The notes below the pieces were generated by a model. It was not told the DNA's origin and made no database searches. It saw only the letters and a program-made list of their open reading frames with translations. 64,000 nucleotides of DNA from Nitzschia sp. DOCU1 (lineage: Eukaryota; Bacillariophyta; Bacillariophyceae; Bacillariales; Bacillariaceae), in NCBI GenBank assembly GCA_951394045.1, contig OX595987.1:3286001-3350000 (forward strand), written 5' to 3'. Every line of letters begins with the position of its first letter. Position 1 is the stretch's first letter. Position numbers and translations under genes: made by a program. This document shows, piece by piece, positions 50,605 through 61,568 of the stretch.

Positions 50605-51882
50605 TTAGGATTTTGCTGTCCAAGTCCCCTCCAAAAAGAGCTTAATGCACTCGGCATGCAATGCCCGATCATAGCAGGCAACTACTCCGTCTTCATTTTC
50701 CGCTTCCAGCCGCGTCTTGCTGTAATCCATATCCTTGCCATTCTTGTCTGTCAATCGTCCCCCCGTCGCTCGTAATAAAGCATCCGAAGCCGCCACGTCC
50801 CAAAGTGACGTTCCCGCCTTGGGGAAGAACCAGAGCCCTTCCTTTTCGGACCGCAAGAGTATCCGAAGAGACTTTTCGCCCGCTCCCGATATGTGGACGG
50901 GGGTGGGATGGATCATGCCTTTTGAACCTAGGTGGTTGACGAATTCTTCAACGATTCCACCCGAGCGCGAGCTCGAAATGACGGCTCGTGGTAGATCATC
51001 GACAGACGCTGTCATAGTGCTGACAGAGGATTCCACTGATACCGTGGACGCACTCAGCATTGTTGGAGGTCGTTCGAGGGGCGGCTCTTTGGACACTGTC
51101 ATTGGACTTGACGGAGCACTCTTTGTGCAGTACCCCCCACCTGCTGTATAAGCAGCTCCCAGCAAGGTTCCCCCATAAAATGCTACGCATTCAGTGTCCA
51201 AGACGGACGGTTGCCTTTCATATCCAAATGGCTTACAAATCACTCCAAAGCACGGGACTTGATCAAGAATAATAGCAATGAGTATACTCACCGGACCATA
51301 GTCCCCCCTGGCATATGCCTTGGTTCCGTCCAGTGGATCGATAAAGACGCTGACGCGAGAAGCTTCCACCACGTGTTCAGGGAGAGGCGTCGATTTAAGC
51401 AGAGAGGTGATAGAGGACGAAGTGGAAGTGTTCAGCACCAGACCTGGCAGTGATTCTCCACTGATCGTCGTTTGTGCCAGAGGCAAATGCGCGCTAGTGC
51501 TTTCGCTTTCTCTTTCTGCCTGTTGATACCGCATTCGAATTTCTGTCCGAGCCAGCTGAAAGATCTCTTGGGCTCGCTCCTCGTGTCCTGTGATTGTATG
51601 CTGCGCCATTTCCTCTTCCGACTCTTCTCCCACTAATCGGACATCCGTGGACACTTGATGAAGGGATTGTACGATGATTTGCTGTGCGAGCAAGTCCGCA
51701 TTCGTCACAAAGGATCCATCGTCTTTGAGTCGAATATTTAGTGGACCTTTGATGGTAGCAGTCGCCGCCGACCCTGCAGCATCCCGTTGTCGGGCCAGAG
51801 CGGTGATTTGATCGGCCGCCACTATAGAGGCGCTCAAGGCAGCCGATGCCAAGTCTAGTAAATCGACAGTGGGAGCCGTCAT
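50605..51882 (-). CDS. 3'(2'),5'-bisphosphate nucleotidase (HAL2/SAL1-like)
   Basis: A 425-aa inositol-monophosphatase-fold enzyme that hydrolyses PAP to AMP, clearing a by-product of sulfate assimilation and sulfation. Metal-binding motifs are LVGEESEEE (residues about 84-91), FIDPLDGTKAY (182-187 core) and SLWDVAASDALLRATGG. The motif spacing and the DPLDGT-K-A-Y variant fit the HAL2/SAL1 branch. It is longer than yeast Hal2 (357 aa) because of two Ser-rich inserts, near 125-165 and 265-300. The frame is open upstream from a TTG at 51975; ATG 51882 (MTAPTVDLLDLASAAL) starts at the conserved N-terminal helix. A plastid or mitochondrial presequence from an upstream exon is possible but was not found. 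Confidence 0.9.
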   Translation of the reverse strand: MTAPTVDLLDLASAALSASIVAADQITALARQRDAAGSAATATIKGPLNIRLKDDGSFVTNADLLAQQIIVQSLHQVSTDVRLVGEESEEEMAQHTITGHEERAQEIFQLARTEIRMRYQQAERESESTSAHLPLAQTTISGESLPGLVLNTSTSSSITSLLKSTPLPEHVVEASRVSVFIDPLDGTKAYARGDYGPVSILIAIILDQVPCFGVICKPFGYERQPSVLDTECVAFYGGTLLGAAYTAGGGYCTKSAPSSPMTVSKEPPLERPPTMLSASTVSVESSVSTMTASVDDLPRAVISSSRSGGIVEEFVNHLGSKGMIHPTPVHISGAGEKSLRILLRSEKEGLWFFPKAGTSLWDVAASDALLRATGGRLTDKNGKDMDYSKTRLEAENEDGVVACYDRALHAECIKLFLEGTWTAKS

Positions 51883-52768
51883 CGTTGAAAGTCGTGGGGT
51901 GCTGTGGGAGCAACGGCACAACAAGGGCGGCGAGTAGTGGTGGCAGTGAAATTGATGGAGGTCCGAGGAAAGCAACGATAAAGTCTGCTAGCGCTAGCAG
52001 TGGTGATTCTTCTCCAAGAACAAAGCACCGGGGGCATGGAGCTCACTCGCAAAACTACGTGACAACGGGTTGAGATCGTTTCACGGCCACAACGCAAACC
52101 ATTGCAAACTCGTTCCCTCTTCGCTTCGACCAAGCATCATTTTCATCGACATTGGCCAATTTCCTCCCCAACGCTCGATGCTTGGCGGCCCGTCGCGGTC
52201 GCCTGCCTCTTCCAACAGCTCGAAGAGGTGTGGCTGGCTGAGTCGTGAATCAACACTCCGACTGCAAGTCAATGCGAGGAGCGCGTGGTGCATTTATTTC
52301 TAACCGTAAACACATTTATTTCTAACTGTAAATGTTTCCCGCAGAAAGTCCCGCGGGCACAGCTTCCGAATTTGCAACACAACCACGAATGCTCGAGCAA
52401 CGCGGATGGACACCGCGCTCGCCGAAGCTGCACGGCCTGGCGCAGACTTGAAGACAAGCAACCAGATTTTCGGGAGCGGAGTGGAGGCCAAGCAAGCACA
52501 AGACGCTGCACTCTTTTTTGGAAGAAAGGGAAGGACAAAGCAAGAAGAGGTCATCGCAGATAGTCCGTCATTCATTCAATCACTGCGTTAGTTTCGCCCT
52601 TTTTTTTTCACAAAGAAAGACAGATTGAATAGCAAGCAGACAGGCGAGAAGCAACACCCCAGTTTCAAATTTTTGTGCACTTATCGCCTAAGATTGTCAT
52701 TCTTTGGTCGAGCCGTTCGCACGATACACCCAAAGCGAAAGTAATTGTTTTAGTTTTCTATCATAAAA
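51883..52768. other. Divergent intergenic region
   Basis: 886 bp between the nucleotidase (minus) and the large ankyrin gene (plus). It contains the 22-bp tandem duplication at 52291-52332. Several short frames exist on both strands, none with a motif. A T-run (52602-52610) precedes the ankyrin gene. Confidence 0.35.
52291..52332. repeat. Tandem duplication, 22-bp period
   Basis: CATTTATTTCTAACCGTAAA (52291-52310) is followed after two bases by CATTTATTTCTAACTGTAAA (52313-52332), one mismatch in 20. It lies in the divergent spacer 440 bp upstream of the ankyrin gene. Confidence 0.75.
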
Positions 52769-55684
52769 ATGTTCCAAGAGATGTGTGGACTGGTGGGTCA
52801 AGTAATGTCTGGTATCGGCTGGGGCGAAGATAATGGAGACGAAACCAGCAACAATGCGACGGCAGTCACCAATAATAATGAGGCGTCAAACCCTGACAAC
52901 GATGACGACAAGGGTGCTGAAAACGACGAAACAAAAAATAGCTCGTCGTCAGAACAGCCGGAAATAATAGAAAGCTGGACGTTTCCGGAAGGAGAAGAGA
53001 CGATGCCGTTACAGGCGGGGTATGACGCGGCAGCGTTGCAAGTCCCAGCAGTGACCACCAATGATGACACTGGTGACGCGGGTGTGACACAAGAAGCTCA
53101 GCACCCCTCCACCACTCTAGAGCCGGCAACGGTGGAGTCCTCATCTGCATCAACCCTGCCTCAATCCGCGCAAGAGTTGCCGCGAGGAGATATGTTGCCA
53201 GATCCTCTGCGACTACCACCAGCGTCCAGATCAGCTAGCAGCCCACCACGAAGCAGCCTGGGCAGTAATTCAGCTCATAGAGGCCATGTCGGGCGAACGA
53301 CGTCGTCCACGCCCCCACGGTCGTCATCAAATCAGCACAGACGGACCAATAGCAATACCGAACTCTCTTATGGCGGGATGATGGCCATGGCGACTGCCGA
53401 TCATCTACATGCCAGCTGGACAAACATGACGTACGACCCTGAGGATTCGCTAAGTTTTGTGCCCGCTGCTGGTTTTGCTGCAGGTGGCACTGACGGCTCA
53501 CTCGGAGGAAGCGGCAGCAGTCGACCACTTCCAGTTTCCAGGATCAGTTCAAATGCTTCGACAGTGAGTACTAGCGGACCCGCACTGGTGTCCAGCAACA
53601 GTTTCGGAGGCGAGGACTACTACTATCATGGAATTTCAAGTGGGATCCATGATGCGGCCCGAATCACCGACTGGGAAACGGTCAAGAATCTATGCGCTCG
53701 GGATCCAGAGGCTGCAAAGTTTGTAGGAAAGGATGGATGGACGGCTCTTCACCATGCGTGCAACAGAAGATGCCCGGACATAGATGTCTTCAAGGCACTG
53801 CTCCAGGCATATCCAAACGCTCTGTTGTTGGAGGAAGAGAAGGGCTGGTATCCATTGCACTTTGCGTGTCGATTCAAGACGCCCAAAGAAGCAGTTCGGT
53901 TACTGGTGCATATGTTCCCTGACAAAGGTACAATGGCAGTGAAAAAAGCAGATCGACAAGGCCGTACGTCGCTATACTATGCTGTACGATACGATGCTCC
54001 CCCGGGTGTGGTGGAGATTCTACTAAATGTGGATGCTTCCGTTGTTCTTGATGAAGATCAAAGTGGGGACTCCCCACTTGGCTTGGTGTGGGACTCCTGG
54101 GCAGAAAAACTCGAAGGCAAGCGCACAATTCAAAAAATACTGGGAACACATTCCGAAAACGAAAATCTGGAAGAACATGCCGCTCGAGTACAAAAGCGAT
54201 TACAGAGTCAAAGCAAAGTTGTGGAGCGATGGAACAATGTGAACAAGTTTCTCAAAGCGGCATTTGGGTTCTCGGTGGAGGGCAGCGAAGAACGCGCCAA
54301 CAACGGTGAATCAGACGACGAAGAAAAAAAGGACTCCCCCATCTCAAATGTCGATGGTCGAAAATGGAGGATCTTGCACGCGACTGCTGCCATCAAATGT
54401 CACCCTACTCTCTTCCAACTAGCTTGTGCGCTTCATCCCGAGCAAGTATTCGAATTAGACGACGATGATCTGCGGGGTCCTCCTAATATTCCAGGAGGTT
54501 GGCAAACTGCTAAGAATCTGACTGTCTTGCACTTGGCAGCATCGTCGCAGGCATCTGGAGACAATGGAAGGGCAGTTCTCCAGAAGCTTTTGGAATTGAA
54601 TCCATCAGCGGTGCAGGCCAAAGACAGCCTCGGAAATTTGCCGCTGCATCGGATTGCGGAAAACAAAGCGAAGACGCATTGGACTCGGGATGGCGCGAAG
54701 GATATATACGATGCCTACGTCGATGCCGTACGAGCACCCGATGCAGATGGAAGACTACCCCTTCATCGAGCTGCGACAGCGATGATTCCACAGGGAGAAG
54801 GCACCGCTGAAACGACTACCCTGAGATCCACAATCTGCAACCTTCTGGAGCTATACCCAGATGGGGCGGCCCACTCGGACAACTTTGGGCGGCTACCGCT
54901 TCACGTTGCTGCAGAGCATGGAACGGCATGGGACATTCAGCTGCAACTGTTGCACGATCAGTTCCCGGAGGCTGTCCGATCTCGTACTGGGGTTAAATTG
55001 GGCAACCAACTTCCTCTCCATATGGCCGCGTCCAATGCATGTGCAGAGCCAAGCCTGATAAAAAAATTGTTGGAATTTCACCCCCGGGCTGCATCACAAG
55101 CAAATCGCGGTGGCAAACTGCCCCTTCATTTCGCTTGTGAGACTGGCTTATCCTGGGAATCCGTGCACGCAATTCTTGAGGCTAATCCCGACGCTATTCG
55201 GCAAGCTGAGCAAAATTCGCGTGGATGGAATCCATTGCAAATGGCGTCAGCCTGTAAATGTGCGGATAAAGAACTCGTCGCAAACCTGCTGGAAGTGTAT
55301 CCGGAGGCCGCTCAAGTGGCGGACACTCGTCGTCGATATGCGCTTCATTTGGCTTGTATTTCGGGCAAGAGCTGGGAGGGTGGCTTGTCGGACCTCTTTG
55401 ATGGTAACCCAGAGGCTATCAGCAGTCCCGACGTGTTGGGCCTTCTGCCATTTTTCATTGCCTGCTTTCGCTACTGTGAATCCACAACAGTTCCTTGCCC
55501 CGACGAAAGCAGCACAATGGCAGCAGCTTCCCCTGGTACTCCACAAAAGCACCACCGCCGCACCAGCAGCCGAGTTTCCACGGAAGTGATTCAGAGGGAA
55601 CAAGCCCGAGAGGCGGAAGAGGCAAGACAAACGGATATTATATTCAATTTGCTCAAAGCCGACCCATCGGTTCTGCAAGCATAG
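52769..55684 (+). CDS. Large ankyrin-repeat protein, 971 aa
   Basis: A single-exon gene. Residues 1-290 are acidic, Ser/Thr/Pro-rich and probably disordered. From about 290 to 910 there are at least eleven degenerate ankyrin repeats, e.g. DGWTALHHACNRRCPDIDVF, KGWYPLHFACRFKTPKEAV, QGRTSLYYAVRYDAPPGVVE, LGNLPLHRIAENKAKTHWT, FGRLPLHVAAEHGTAWDI, GGKLPLHFACETGLSWESVH and RRYALHLACISGKSWEGGL. The L-P-L-H-x-A form with YP-x-A helices is the ankyrin variant very common in diatoms. No catalytic domain, membrane span or signal peptide is present. Its partners are unknown. ATG 52769 (MFQEMCGLVGQVMSG) follows AT-rich sequence. Confidence 0.88.
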   Translation: MFQEMCGLVGQVMSGIGWGEDNGDETSNNATAVTNNNEASNPDNDDDKGAENDETKNSSSSEQPEIIESWTFPEGEETMPLQAGYDAAALQVPAVTTNDDTGDAGVTQEAQHPSTTLEPATVESSSASTLPQSAQELPRGDMLPDPLRLPPASRSASSPPRSSLGSNSAHRGHVGRTTSSTPPRSSSNQHRRTNSNTELSYGGMMAMATADHLHASWTNMTYDPEDSLSFVPAAGFAAGGTDGSLGGSGSSRPLPVSRISSNASTVSTSGPALVSSNSFGGEDYYYHGISSGIHDAARITDWETVKNLCARDPEAAKFVGKDGWTALHHACNRRCPDIDVFKALLQAYPNALLLEEEKGWYPLHFACRFKTPKEAVRLLVHMFPDKGTMAVKKADRQGRTSLYYAVRYDAPPGVVEILLNVDASVVLDEDQSGDSPLGLVWDSWAEKLEGKRTIQKILGTHSENENLEEHAARVQKRLQSQSKVVERWNNVNKFLKAAFGFSVEGSEERANNGESDDEEKKDSPISNVDGRKWRILHATAAIKCHPTLFQLACALHPEQVFELDDDDLRGPPNIPGGWQTAKNLTVLHLAASSQASGDNGRAVLQKLLELNPSAVQAKDSLGNLPLHRIAENKAKTHWTRDGAKDIYDAYVDAVRAPDADGRLPLHRAATAMIPQGEGTAETTTLRSTICNLLELYPDGAAHSDNFGRLPLHVAAEHGTAWDIQLQLLHDQFPEAVRSRTGVKLGNQLPLHMAASNACAEPSLIKKLLEFHPRAASQANRGGKLPLHFACETGLSWESVHAILEANPDAIRQAEQNSRGWNPLQMASACKCADKELVANLLEVYPEAAQVADTRRRYALHLACISGKSWEGGLSDLFDGNPEAISSPDVLGLLPFFIACFRYCESTTVPCPDESSTMAAASPGTPQKHHRRTSSRVSTEVIQREQAREAEEARQTDIIFNLLKADPSVLQA

Positions 55685-55758
55685 ATGCTCTCTAAGCGAG
55701 TAATAGACATTTTCTGATAGACGAAGAAAACAAACATGAGTTTTTAAATGTTTCTATT

Positions 55759-57609
55759 TTAGAGTTTCGAAGCCACTGTTGCGAAAGGAAATGACAGTAG
55801 AGACCCCGACAGCAACCCAAAGGAGACTGCAAAAGTCATGATTTCGGAGGCTCGTTCTTGCATTCCCGTGTTATGTGCCACTAAGTGAGGCGCGTGCATA
55901 AAACTGCACGAAACTAGCAATCCATTTGTCACGGCGAAAAAGAATTGGACCGCCGTCGAATAAAAGTCACTGGGAATAACCGGGAGCCATGACGACGAAG
56001 AGGTCCGTCGATTTTCTGTCACACAGAGCAAAAATAGTGGAATAAAAATGACGAGACGACACAGACCTACCAGCACCAGTTTCGTCGAAAAGTGCCGTAT
56101 ATGCGTCACGGGGACTTTTTCGGATAATACCCTCCCCGTCAAGTCTCCAATATTGAATACGACGAAGCTCATGGGGACGTAGAGATCATTCCACATTCGC
56201 AGGTGTGTTTGGCACTCATGGGCACTTCGTAGATGCGACACCCAACTTGGAAATAAACAAAGTGTGCCGCTAAAGACTAAGAAGATACAAGTAGCTGGAC
56301 CCTTGACAGCCGAAAAAACAGCCAACTCATTTTCTTCTTCTGTGTACTCCTCTGGTTCCACGCTCAGTTCGTCGTCAAATCCGGAGGGATCGTTCCCATC
56401 TGCTGTTGCCGTACCAAGTGCTGCGGAGGCCAAAGTTGCTTCTGGTCGCAGGCCATCGTCATCATGATAAGAACGAGTAGCTAGGACACCAGGAGCCTCC
56501 ACAGATGATGACTCTTCTGCAGAATCGCGCTGCTCTTTCATTTCCAAGCCCACTCGTGGCGATTGATCTTCGAGAACGAGTTGGGTTTCCCCTATAGTCT
56601 CGTACTCATCGCGATGCTCTTGTTGTTGATAGCGATTGATGACCGTATAGCCCACAAGACAACATGCCAAGACGACGCATCCTGCAAAGAAATAGCCAAA
56701 AACGGCCCAGTCCACTTCTGTGTACGGAGAGCAAGCAGAAGCATCGTCCTGAAGCAACTTGCGGTCGTGATGAGTACTAGTAGCCCGTAACGATTCCGCG
56801 TCGTCTAAAATGCTTTTCAACACGACGCCTGTCGTCGTGTTTTGATTGACAGGGGGATTTCCACACGTTTGCTCCCAGAACGCGGTTGGGTCTTCCAAGG
56901 TTGCCGCTATAAAATTTGCCGTCGACACAGCAACGCCCCCCAGAGCTTGCCCCGAGAAGAAGGGAGTGATCCCTAGGTGCGACTCAAAGAGCCCAGCTGT
57001 AGATACAATGCCCGCAGTGGCAATGGCACCACACGTCCCACAAAGTGCTAGTCCCACCATTGTTAATGTCATGAAGGTGTTGGGTCCAATCGAAGGAATC
57101 AATACTAGGAAATCCGTAATGGCGAACACAACTAAGTAGAAGCCCAGTGGCACCATGACAAGCCAGAAGGCATGTCCTTCGGAATGCGAATTGTTCGAGT
57201 GTTGACTTGCAACACCACTGTGTTGGCTTCCAGGGCCCTCTGTCGATCGATTTTCAGTGCCGTTTTCATTCAACAAGATCCGTGTTGTTTCTGCATCGTT
57301 GGTTTTCTTGCAACACGCATCTTTGATGGCCACTGACGCGATAATTAGCCCCAGCGAGAAGACACTGGAGGTATTCCACACTAATCCAAACCACAATTCA
57401 AAGTCCACAACGTCTTCTCCGTTTTGGCAGAGTCGGGCTTGAAAGTACGGTTTGGCGGATACAAAGGCATTCCAAGGAATCAGAATTCCGACTCCCAGCA
57501 ACAGAAAAATGGCGCGAATCAGAACAGGCGACAAAGGAAGGGGAGACCGCACGGGAAGACCACTCGTTTCACTTGTAGACAGTGGTAGAGGTTCGTCTGG
57601 GCCACTCAT
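55759..57609 (-). CDS. Equilibrative nucleoside transporter (ENT/SLC29)
   Basis: A 616-aa membrane protein. TM1 contains the ENT signature LGVGILIPWNAFVSAKPYF. TM5-TM6 contain GIVSTAGLFESHLGITPFFSGQALGG, and the C-terminal half has the conserved NIGDLTGR (TM8) and FAVTNGLLVSCSFMHAPHL (TM10) followed by FGLLSGSLLSF. About eleven spans are expected. A large acidic loop (about residues 290-430) separates the two halves and is longer than in human ENTs. ENTs move purine and pyrimidine nucleosides down their gradient or with protons. The upstream frame begins with TTG; ATG 57609 (MSGPDEPLPL) is used. Its plasma-membrane or vacuolar location cannot be told from sequence. Confidence 0.92.
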   Translation of the reverse strand: MSGPDEPLPLSTSETSGLPVRSPLPLSPVLIRAIFLLLGVGILIPWNAFVSAKPYFQARLCQNGEDVVDFELWFGLVWNTSSVFSLGLIIASVAIKDACCKKTNDAETTRILLNENGTENRSTEGPGSQHSGVASQHSNNSHSEGHAFWLVMVPLGFYLVVFAITDFLVLIPSIGPNTFMTLTMVGLALCGTCGAIATAGIVSTAGLFESHLGITPFFSGQALGGVAVSTANFIAATLEDPTAFWEQTCGNPPVNQNTTTGVVLKSILDDAESLRATSTHHDRKLLQDDASACSPYTEVDWAVFGYFFAGCVVLACCLVGYTVINRYQQQEHRDEYETIGETQLVLEDQSPRVGLEMKEQRDSAEESSSVEAPGVLATRSYHDDDGLRPEATLASAALGTATADGNDPSGFDDELSVEPEEYTEEENELAVFSAVKGPATCIFLVFSGTLCLFPSWVSHLRSAHECQTHLRMWNDLYVPMSFVVFNIGDLTGRVLSEKVPVTHIRHFSTKLVLVGLCRLVIFIPLFLLCVTENRRTSSSSWLPVIPSDFYSTAVQFFFAVTNGLLVSCSFMHAPHLVAHNTGMQERASEIMTFAVSFGLLSGSLLSFPFATVASKL

Positions 57610-57960
57610 GGTGGAAACAAAGGATAGGTGCAAGCAGAAACGAGGATACTATGAGAACAAGACGATTGTGAAGGGTCAAAACGATGTTTAGTTTGAACGT
57701 GCGTGATGATGACACATTCCGCGCCGGCTTCACTTTTCTTTCTTCGGTTCGGCTCGGTCGGCTCGGCGGCTCGGATGACCGGTCGACGGTCGGACCCGAT
57801 GACGTAAGAAAGATCTCGGTCGGTGCGTGGTGGGAAATGCCGATATCTTTGACCTCCCACCAACAACAACTTTTGCCGAGGATTCCTTCTTCGACTCGTT
57901 GATACACAATCTTTCGTCGTGGTGGCAAAAAGTGATTCCTCTCCTAACCTCTATCCAACA
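57610..57960. promoter_or_regulatory. Divergent intergenic region, ENT / plastid protein gene
   Basis: 351 bp containing a TCGG-rich stretch, TCGGTTCGGCTCGGTCGG at about 57743-57760 and further CGG repeats to about 57795. No gene is present; promoters of both flanking genes are expected. Confidence 0.35.
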
Positions 57961-59129
57961 ATGCGGTTATCATCTGGTCTATTCCTATGCTTTGTTGCCG
58001 TGATCGGCGGCAGCTATCGGACCCATGCCTTTGCTCCTACAAAGATCCCAAACCAAAGTTATGCTGGTCGTCGAACCATGAAGCAAGCCCCTTTGTCGGC
58101 GATGCCAGGTTTGGAAGATTTTGCCTCGTCGGTGCTTGTTGCAGAAGACAAAGACTATGGAGAAATTTACAAGACAGCTGGGATTGTGCTCGTGCTTGGT
58201 GGTGGTTTGATTCCAGCAACAATTAGCGCCAACCAAGCCATGTTCAAGACACTGGGAGGTCGCAAAGATGCAGTGGAAGAGGTGGATCCCAGTACGATCA
58301 AACCAGGCGAGAGTTTCGATCCTACCATTATGGAAACCAAATACCGAAAATATGTGGAGGACTCTGGAGCTGAAGGTAATTTTAGCAGAGACAGACAGAA
58401 AGACGATGGGTTGGCGACATGAATAATTCCGACCTGACCACTCCAATTTCGCCCAAACAGGACCAGATTTGCCGCTCGCCTCTCTGCTCTTTGCGTCGGA
58501 AAGAATACCTCTTGTGGATATTATTGCGATTCTCGGACGTATTCAGGATGTGAACTCGATTGCGGACTGGAAGAACTTGCCTTCCACAAAAATGCCGAAT
58601 GTTTCGATGTCCAATCCTCCCATGTGGTTGCCGCGGAAGGCATTCAAAGTCAACGTCCGAAAAGCCAAGGTACGAAGGCAATGCAGTGTAATGAGTTCAA
58701 ATGGTATCGTTCTAGCTGGGCTGACCCTGCCACTACCTGTAGTTCAATGGGTGGCCCAATGACCCAAAAACTGGCACTCCAATTGGAGGGGAGGAGCTCA
58801 AAGCAAAGTTTCTTCCCATAGTTTCGAAAAAGGATGCTTTGATCGGTGATGCAGCGCTAGATGCAGTTTTCGATACGTGGGCCTGGGGAGCCTCCATCGC
58901 CACTCCAGACAAAGTATCTAGTACCTTGAGGGTCTGGAAGTCGAGTCCGTCGGAGGTGGATTTGGGAGCCTTCATTGGGGCTGCTGTTCGAGGACGTTCC
59001 GCGACTGGGTTTGCTGCGTTGACATTCATCTTGATCCAGATAACTGTTTATGGGACACTATTCATCGCACCGGCCCTACGATTTTTATTCGACATCGATA
59101 TTGGCTTTGGGGCTCTCGGTGCGCAATAA
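57961..59129 (+). CDS. Plastid-targeted membrane protein of unknown function
   Basis: Exons are 57961-58375, 58461-58669 and 58743-59129 (336 aa); the introns are 85 and 73 nt. Splices read SGAEG-PDLPLASLLF and VRKAK-FNGWPNDPKTG. The N-terminus MRLSSGLFLCFVAVIGGSYR then THAFAPTKIPNQSYAGRR is a textbook bipartite plastid signal with the A-F-A-P motif. After it come a first membrane span (TAGIVLVLGGGLIPATISAN) and a C-terminal span (FAALTFILIQITVYGTLFI). The soluble part has no motif I can name. The gene probably encodes a thylakoid or plastid-envelope protein conserved in algae. ATG 57961 follows CAACA and is the only start that gives the signal peptide. Confidence 0.88.
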
Positions 59130-59234
59130 CACGGTAGACTATGCAGCAGTACACTGAGGGAAAGTATCCAAGAGTGACTGTCAAAATTAAAGATACTTTA
59201 ACCGCAGGTGACTGGTTTCAACCAACGATACTAT

Positions 59235-61568
59235 TTACTGCTCAAACCACCGTTTCGGATTTTTAGCCGGTCTGGGATTTGCCTCAGTAGTGTCGACCTT
59301 GTCTTTTGAATGGGACCCAGCGGGTGGCTTCGAGTTCGGCGGCGCATCTCGCTTTCCCTCTTGCTTGTTGTTTTTTCTGGAAGTCTTTTCATTTACAACT
59401 CGAGTCTTGTTTGGAGCCTGACGACCCGCCTCTGAGGCGTTCCGCTCCGTTATGTTTCCTCCCTCGCCACCGTTGTCTTTCTTTTGCTTCTTTTTCGCTC
59501 GCTGGACTGCTCCACGACCTCGCTTCTTCGAGGGGGCTCCGGTTACGTCCACCTCCGCGGCACCTTTTCGCTGCTTTTCATTGTTCAACTTTTGTTGCAA
59601 TCTTCTTTCCATCTGTTTCTTTGCTTTGACTCGATTCTCAACCTGCATCAAACAGAACTAGTTAGAGTCAGCGAAACAACCGAAGAAGAAGGTCCCACTG
59701 ATACTTACTGTGAAATCAACAATCAACCTAGGAATGCGCACGTCACCACCGCCTTTCGATGCATGCTTACGTCCTTTACGCTTTAAATCGACAGCAGCTT
59801 TTCCTCCAGCTGCATATTCGCGAGAATATGCAGGGTTGTTATTGAGCTCACGAAGGCAAGCAAGGGCATGCACATGATGGGTAAACTCAACAAACCCAAA
59901 ACCTCGACTTGCCGCAGTGGATTTTGAATCACGGGCACCGAATTCTCTGTCGATGTATACTGATGGAATGTAGTCTTTGGACTTTTTTGTGTCGTCCCAC
60001 GGTGGAAGAATGTCATCCTCGGACTTGCTCTTTCCTTGTACCAATTCGAGAATTTCTCTAGTCGAAAGTTCGCCTTGTGCCCTCAGGTGAGCAATCAGAT
60101 CTTTTGCACCGACAAGCCCTGCCTGAAGACCCTTCTTTGTAGCCTGCTCACACAGAGTTCGAAGCTGGATCTCGTCGACGTGTTTCGCGAGGTTACGAAG
60201 CGAAAGTCGATTAGGGTTGATAAAGAAGATTGGCGACTGTAGCTTTGTGGTTTTGTCTTTCAGTGCCGACTGTCTTTTCTTTTGATCCGATTCAGGAAGT
60301 TCCTCCCATGTATTTGATCGGTCCATCGAGGGGTCTGTAGGGGTGCTTTCGACTCTAGCTTCCGATTGAAGATACATGTTTCGGCGGTCAGCCGACGGCA
60401 TGTTATGTTCTTTTGAATCGAAGGTCTCGGCAGTCTCTTTGTCCACTGCCATATCCACCAAAATTTTTCTACCTTTGAGAAGCAAAGGCTCCCCTGATTC
60501 TTTGTCTGTCAACTGTTCACTAGTGGATTTTGATGACGCTCGGCTGACGGCAGTTTCAGCACTCTTTGCACGTTTGTACGTGATAAAAGCAGTGCCTTTC
60601 AGCAGATCGGTTTCTTTGTCCTTTACCAAATATATGCTTTCGATGTAACCAAACTTGGCAAAGATTTCAAACAAATCCTTTCGAGTTGTATCGAAAGGTA
60701 GATTTCTTAGGAAAACCGTTCGTCCCTCCTCCAGCGCAGCAGAATGCCCATTTACTTTTTCATCCTCTTCCTCTGCATCATCATTGTCGTCTTCGCTGGC
60801 GCTATCGCTGTCCGGCGAATCATTGTCAGCATCATCTTCGTCAGCTTTGTCAGCAGATTCGTCTACGGGAGCCTCGCTCGTTTCTTCCTTTTTTGTAGCA
60901 TTGTTCCCAGATTCTTGCATCTGTTGATGCACTTTCTTTGGAAGACTCCACGCGATCGATGCCGTTCTCTTGTGGATATCAATGCTTTCCGCCTCGACCG
61001 CTTTCTGAGCTACTTTCGGGTCCGCAAAAGTGACAAAACAGAATCCAACATGGAGGTTGGACTGAACCTGAGGCAGGTGGACGTCAACAACCTTTCCAAA
61101 TTTTCTTTCAACAACTTTCCGAATCTCATTTTCTTTGGCGTAAAAGGACAAATTCCGAAGTATGACCCGTGACTTCTTCTTAAGCAACTCTTCTGTCACT
61201 TCTTCTGGAGGTTTGGCGTCTTCTTTTTCTTCTTCTGTCGCCTTCATTGCCTTTGGAACGCTGGATTTTCTGGGTGCCGGTTGCTGACCTTGTTGCAGAG
61301 AAGCCAGCTCTACGAGGATTCGATACTCGACGCCGTCCATCTCAATTTTGGTGCCATTCAGGGAAGTACTTGCAGTTTTCGCGTCATCGTCGGATAAGTA
61401 TTTTACAAACCCATAGCCTTTACTCGAGTTATTCTCAGATTGAATCCAAGATGTTTTCTTGATGGGACCGATCTCCGAAAAGATATCCTCGAGCTGGGCC
61501 CGACGCAACTTTTGGCTCGGGGTCGGCGAGAACCTCACGAAGACGGTTCCTTCCGTTGACTTTGGCAT
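59235..61568 (-). CDS. RBM28/NOP4-like nucleolar RNA-binding protein
   Basis: Exons are 61568-59709 and 59642-59235 (755 aa), with a 66-nt GTAAGT...CAG intron, phase 0. It contains four RRM domains: VFVRFSPTPSQKLRRAQLED, RVILRNLSFYAKENEIRKVV, TVFLRNLPFDTTRKDLFEIF and a C-terminal one beginning FFINPNRLSLRNL and ending RGFGFVEFTHHVHALACL. The order, and the acidic linker between RRM2 and RRM3 (DEDDADNDSPDSDSASEDD), match yeast Nop4 and human RBM28, 60S assembly factors. The second exon encodes a Lys-rich, Arg-rich tail (KKQMERRLQQKLNNEKQRKG) typical of nucleolar proteins. ATG 61568 (MPKSTEGTVFVRF) lies just before RRM1; the longer upstream frame is probably 5' leader. Confidence 0.93.
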
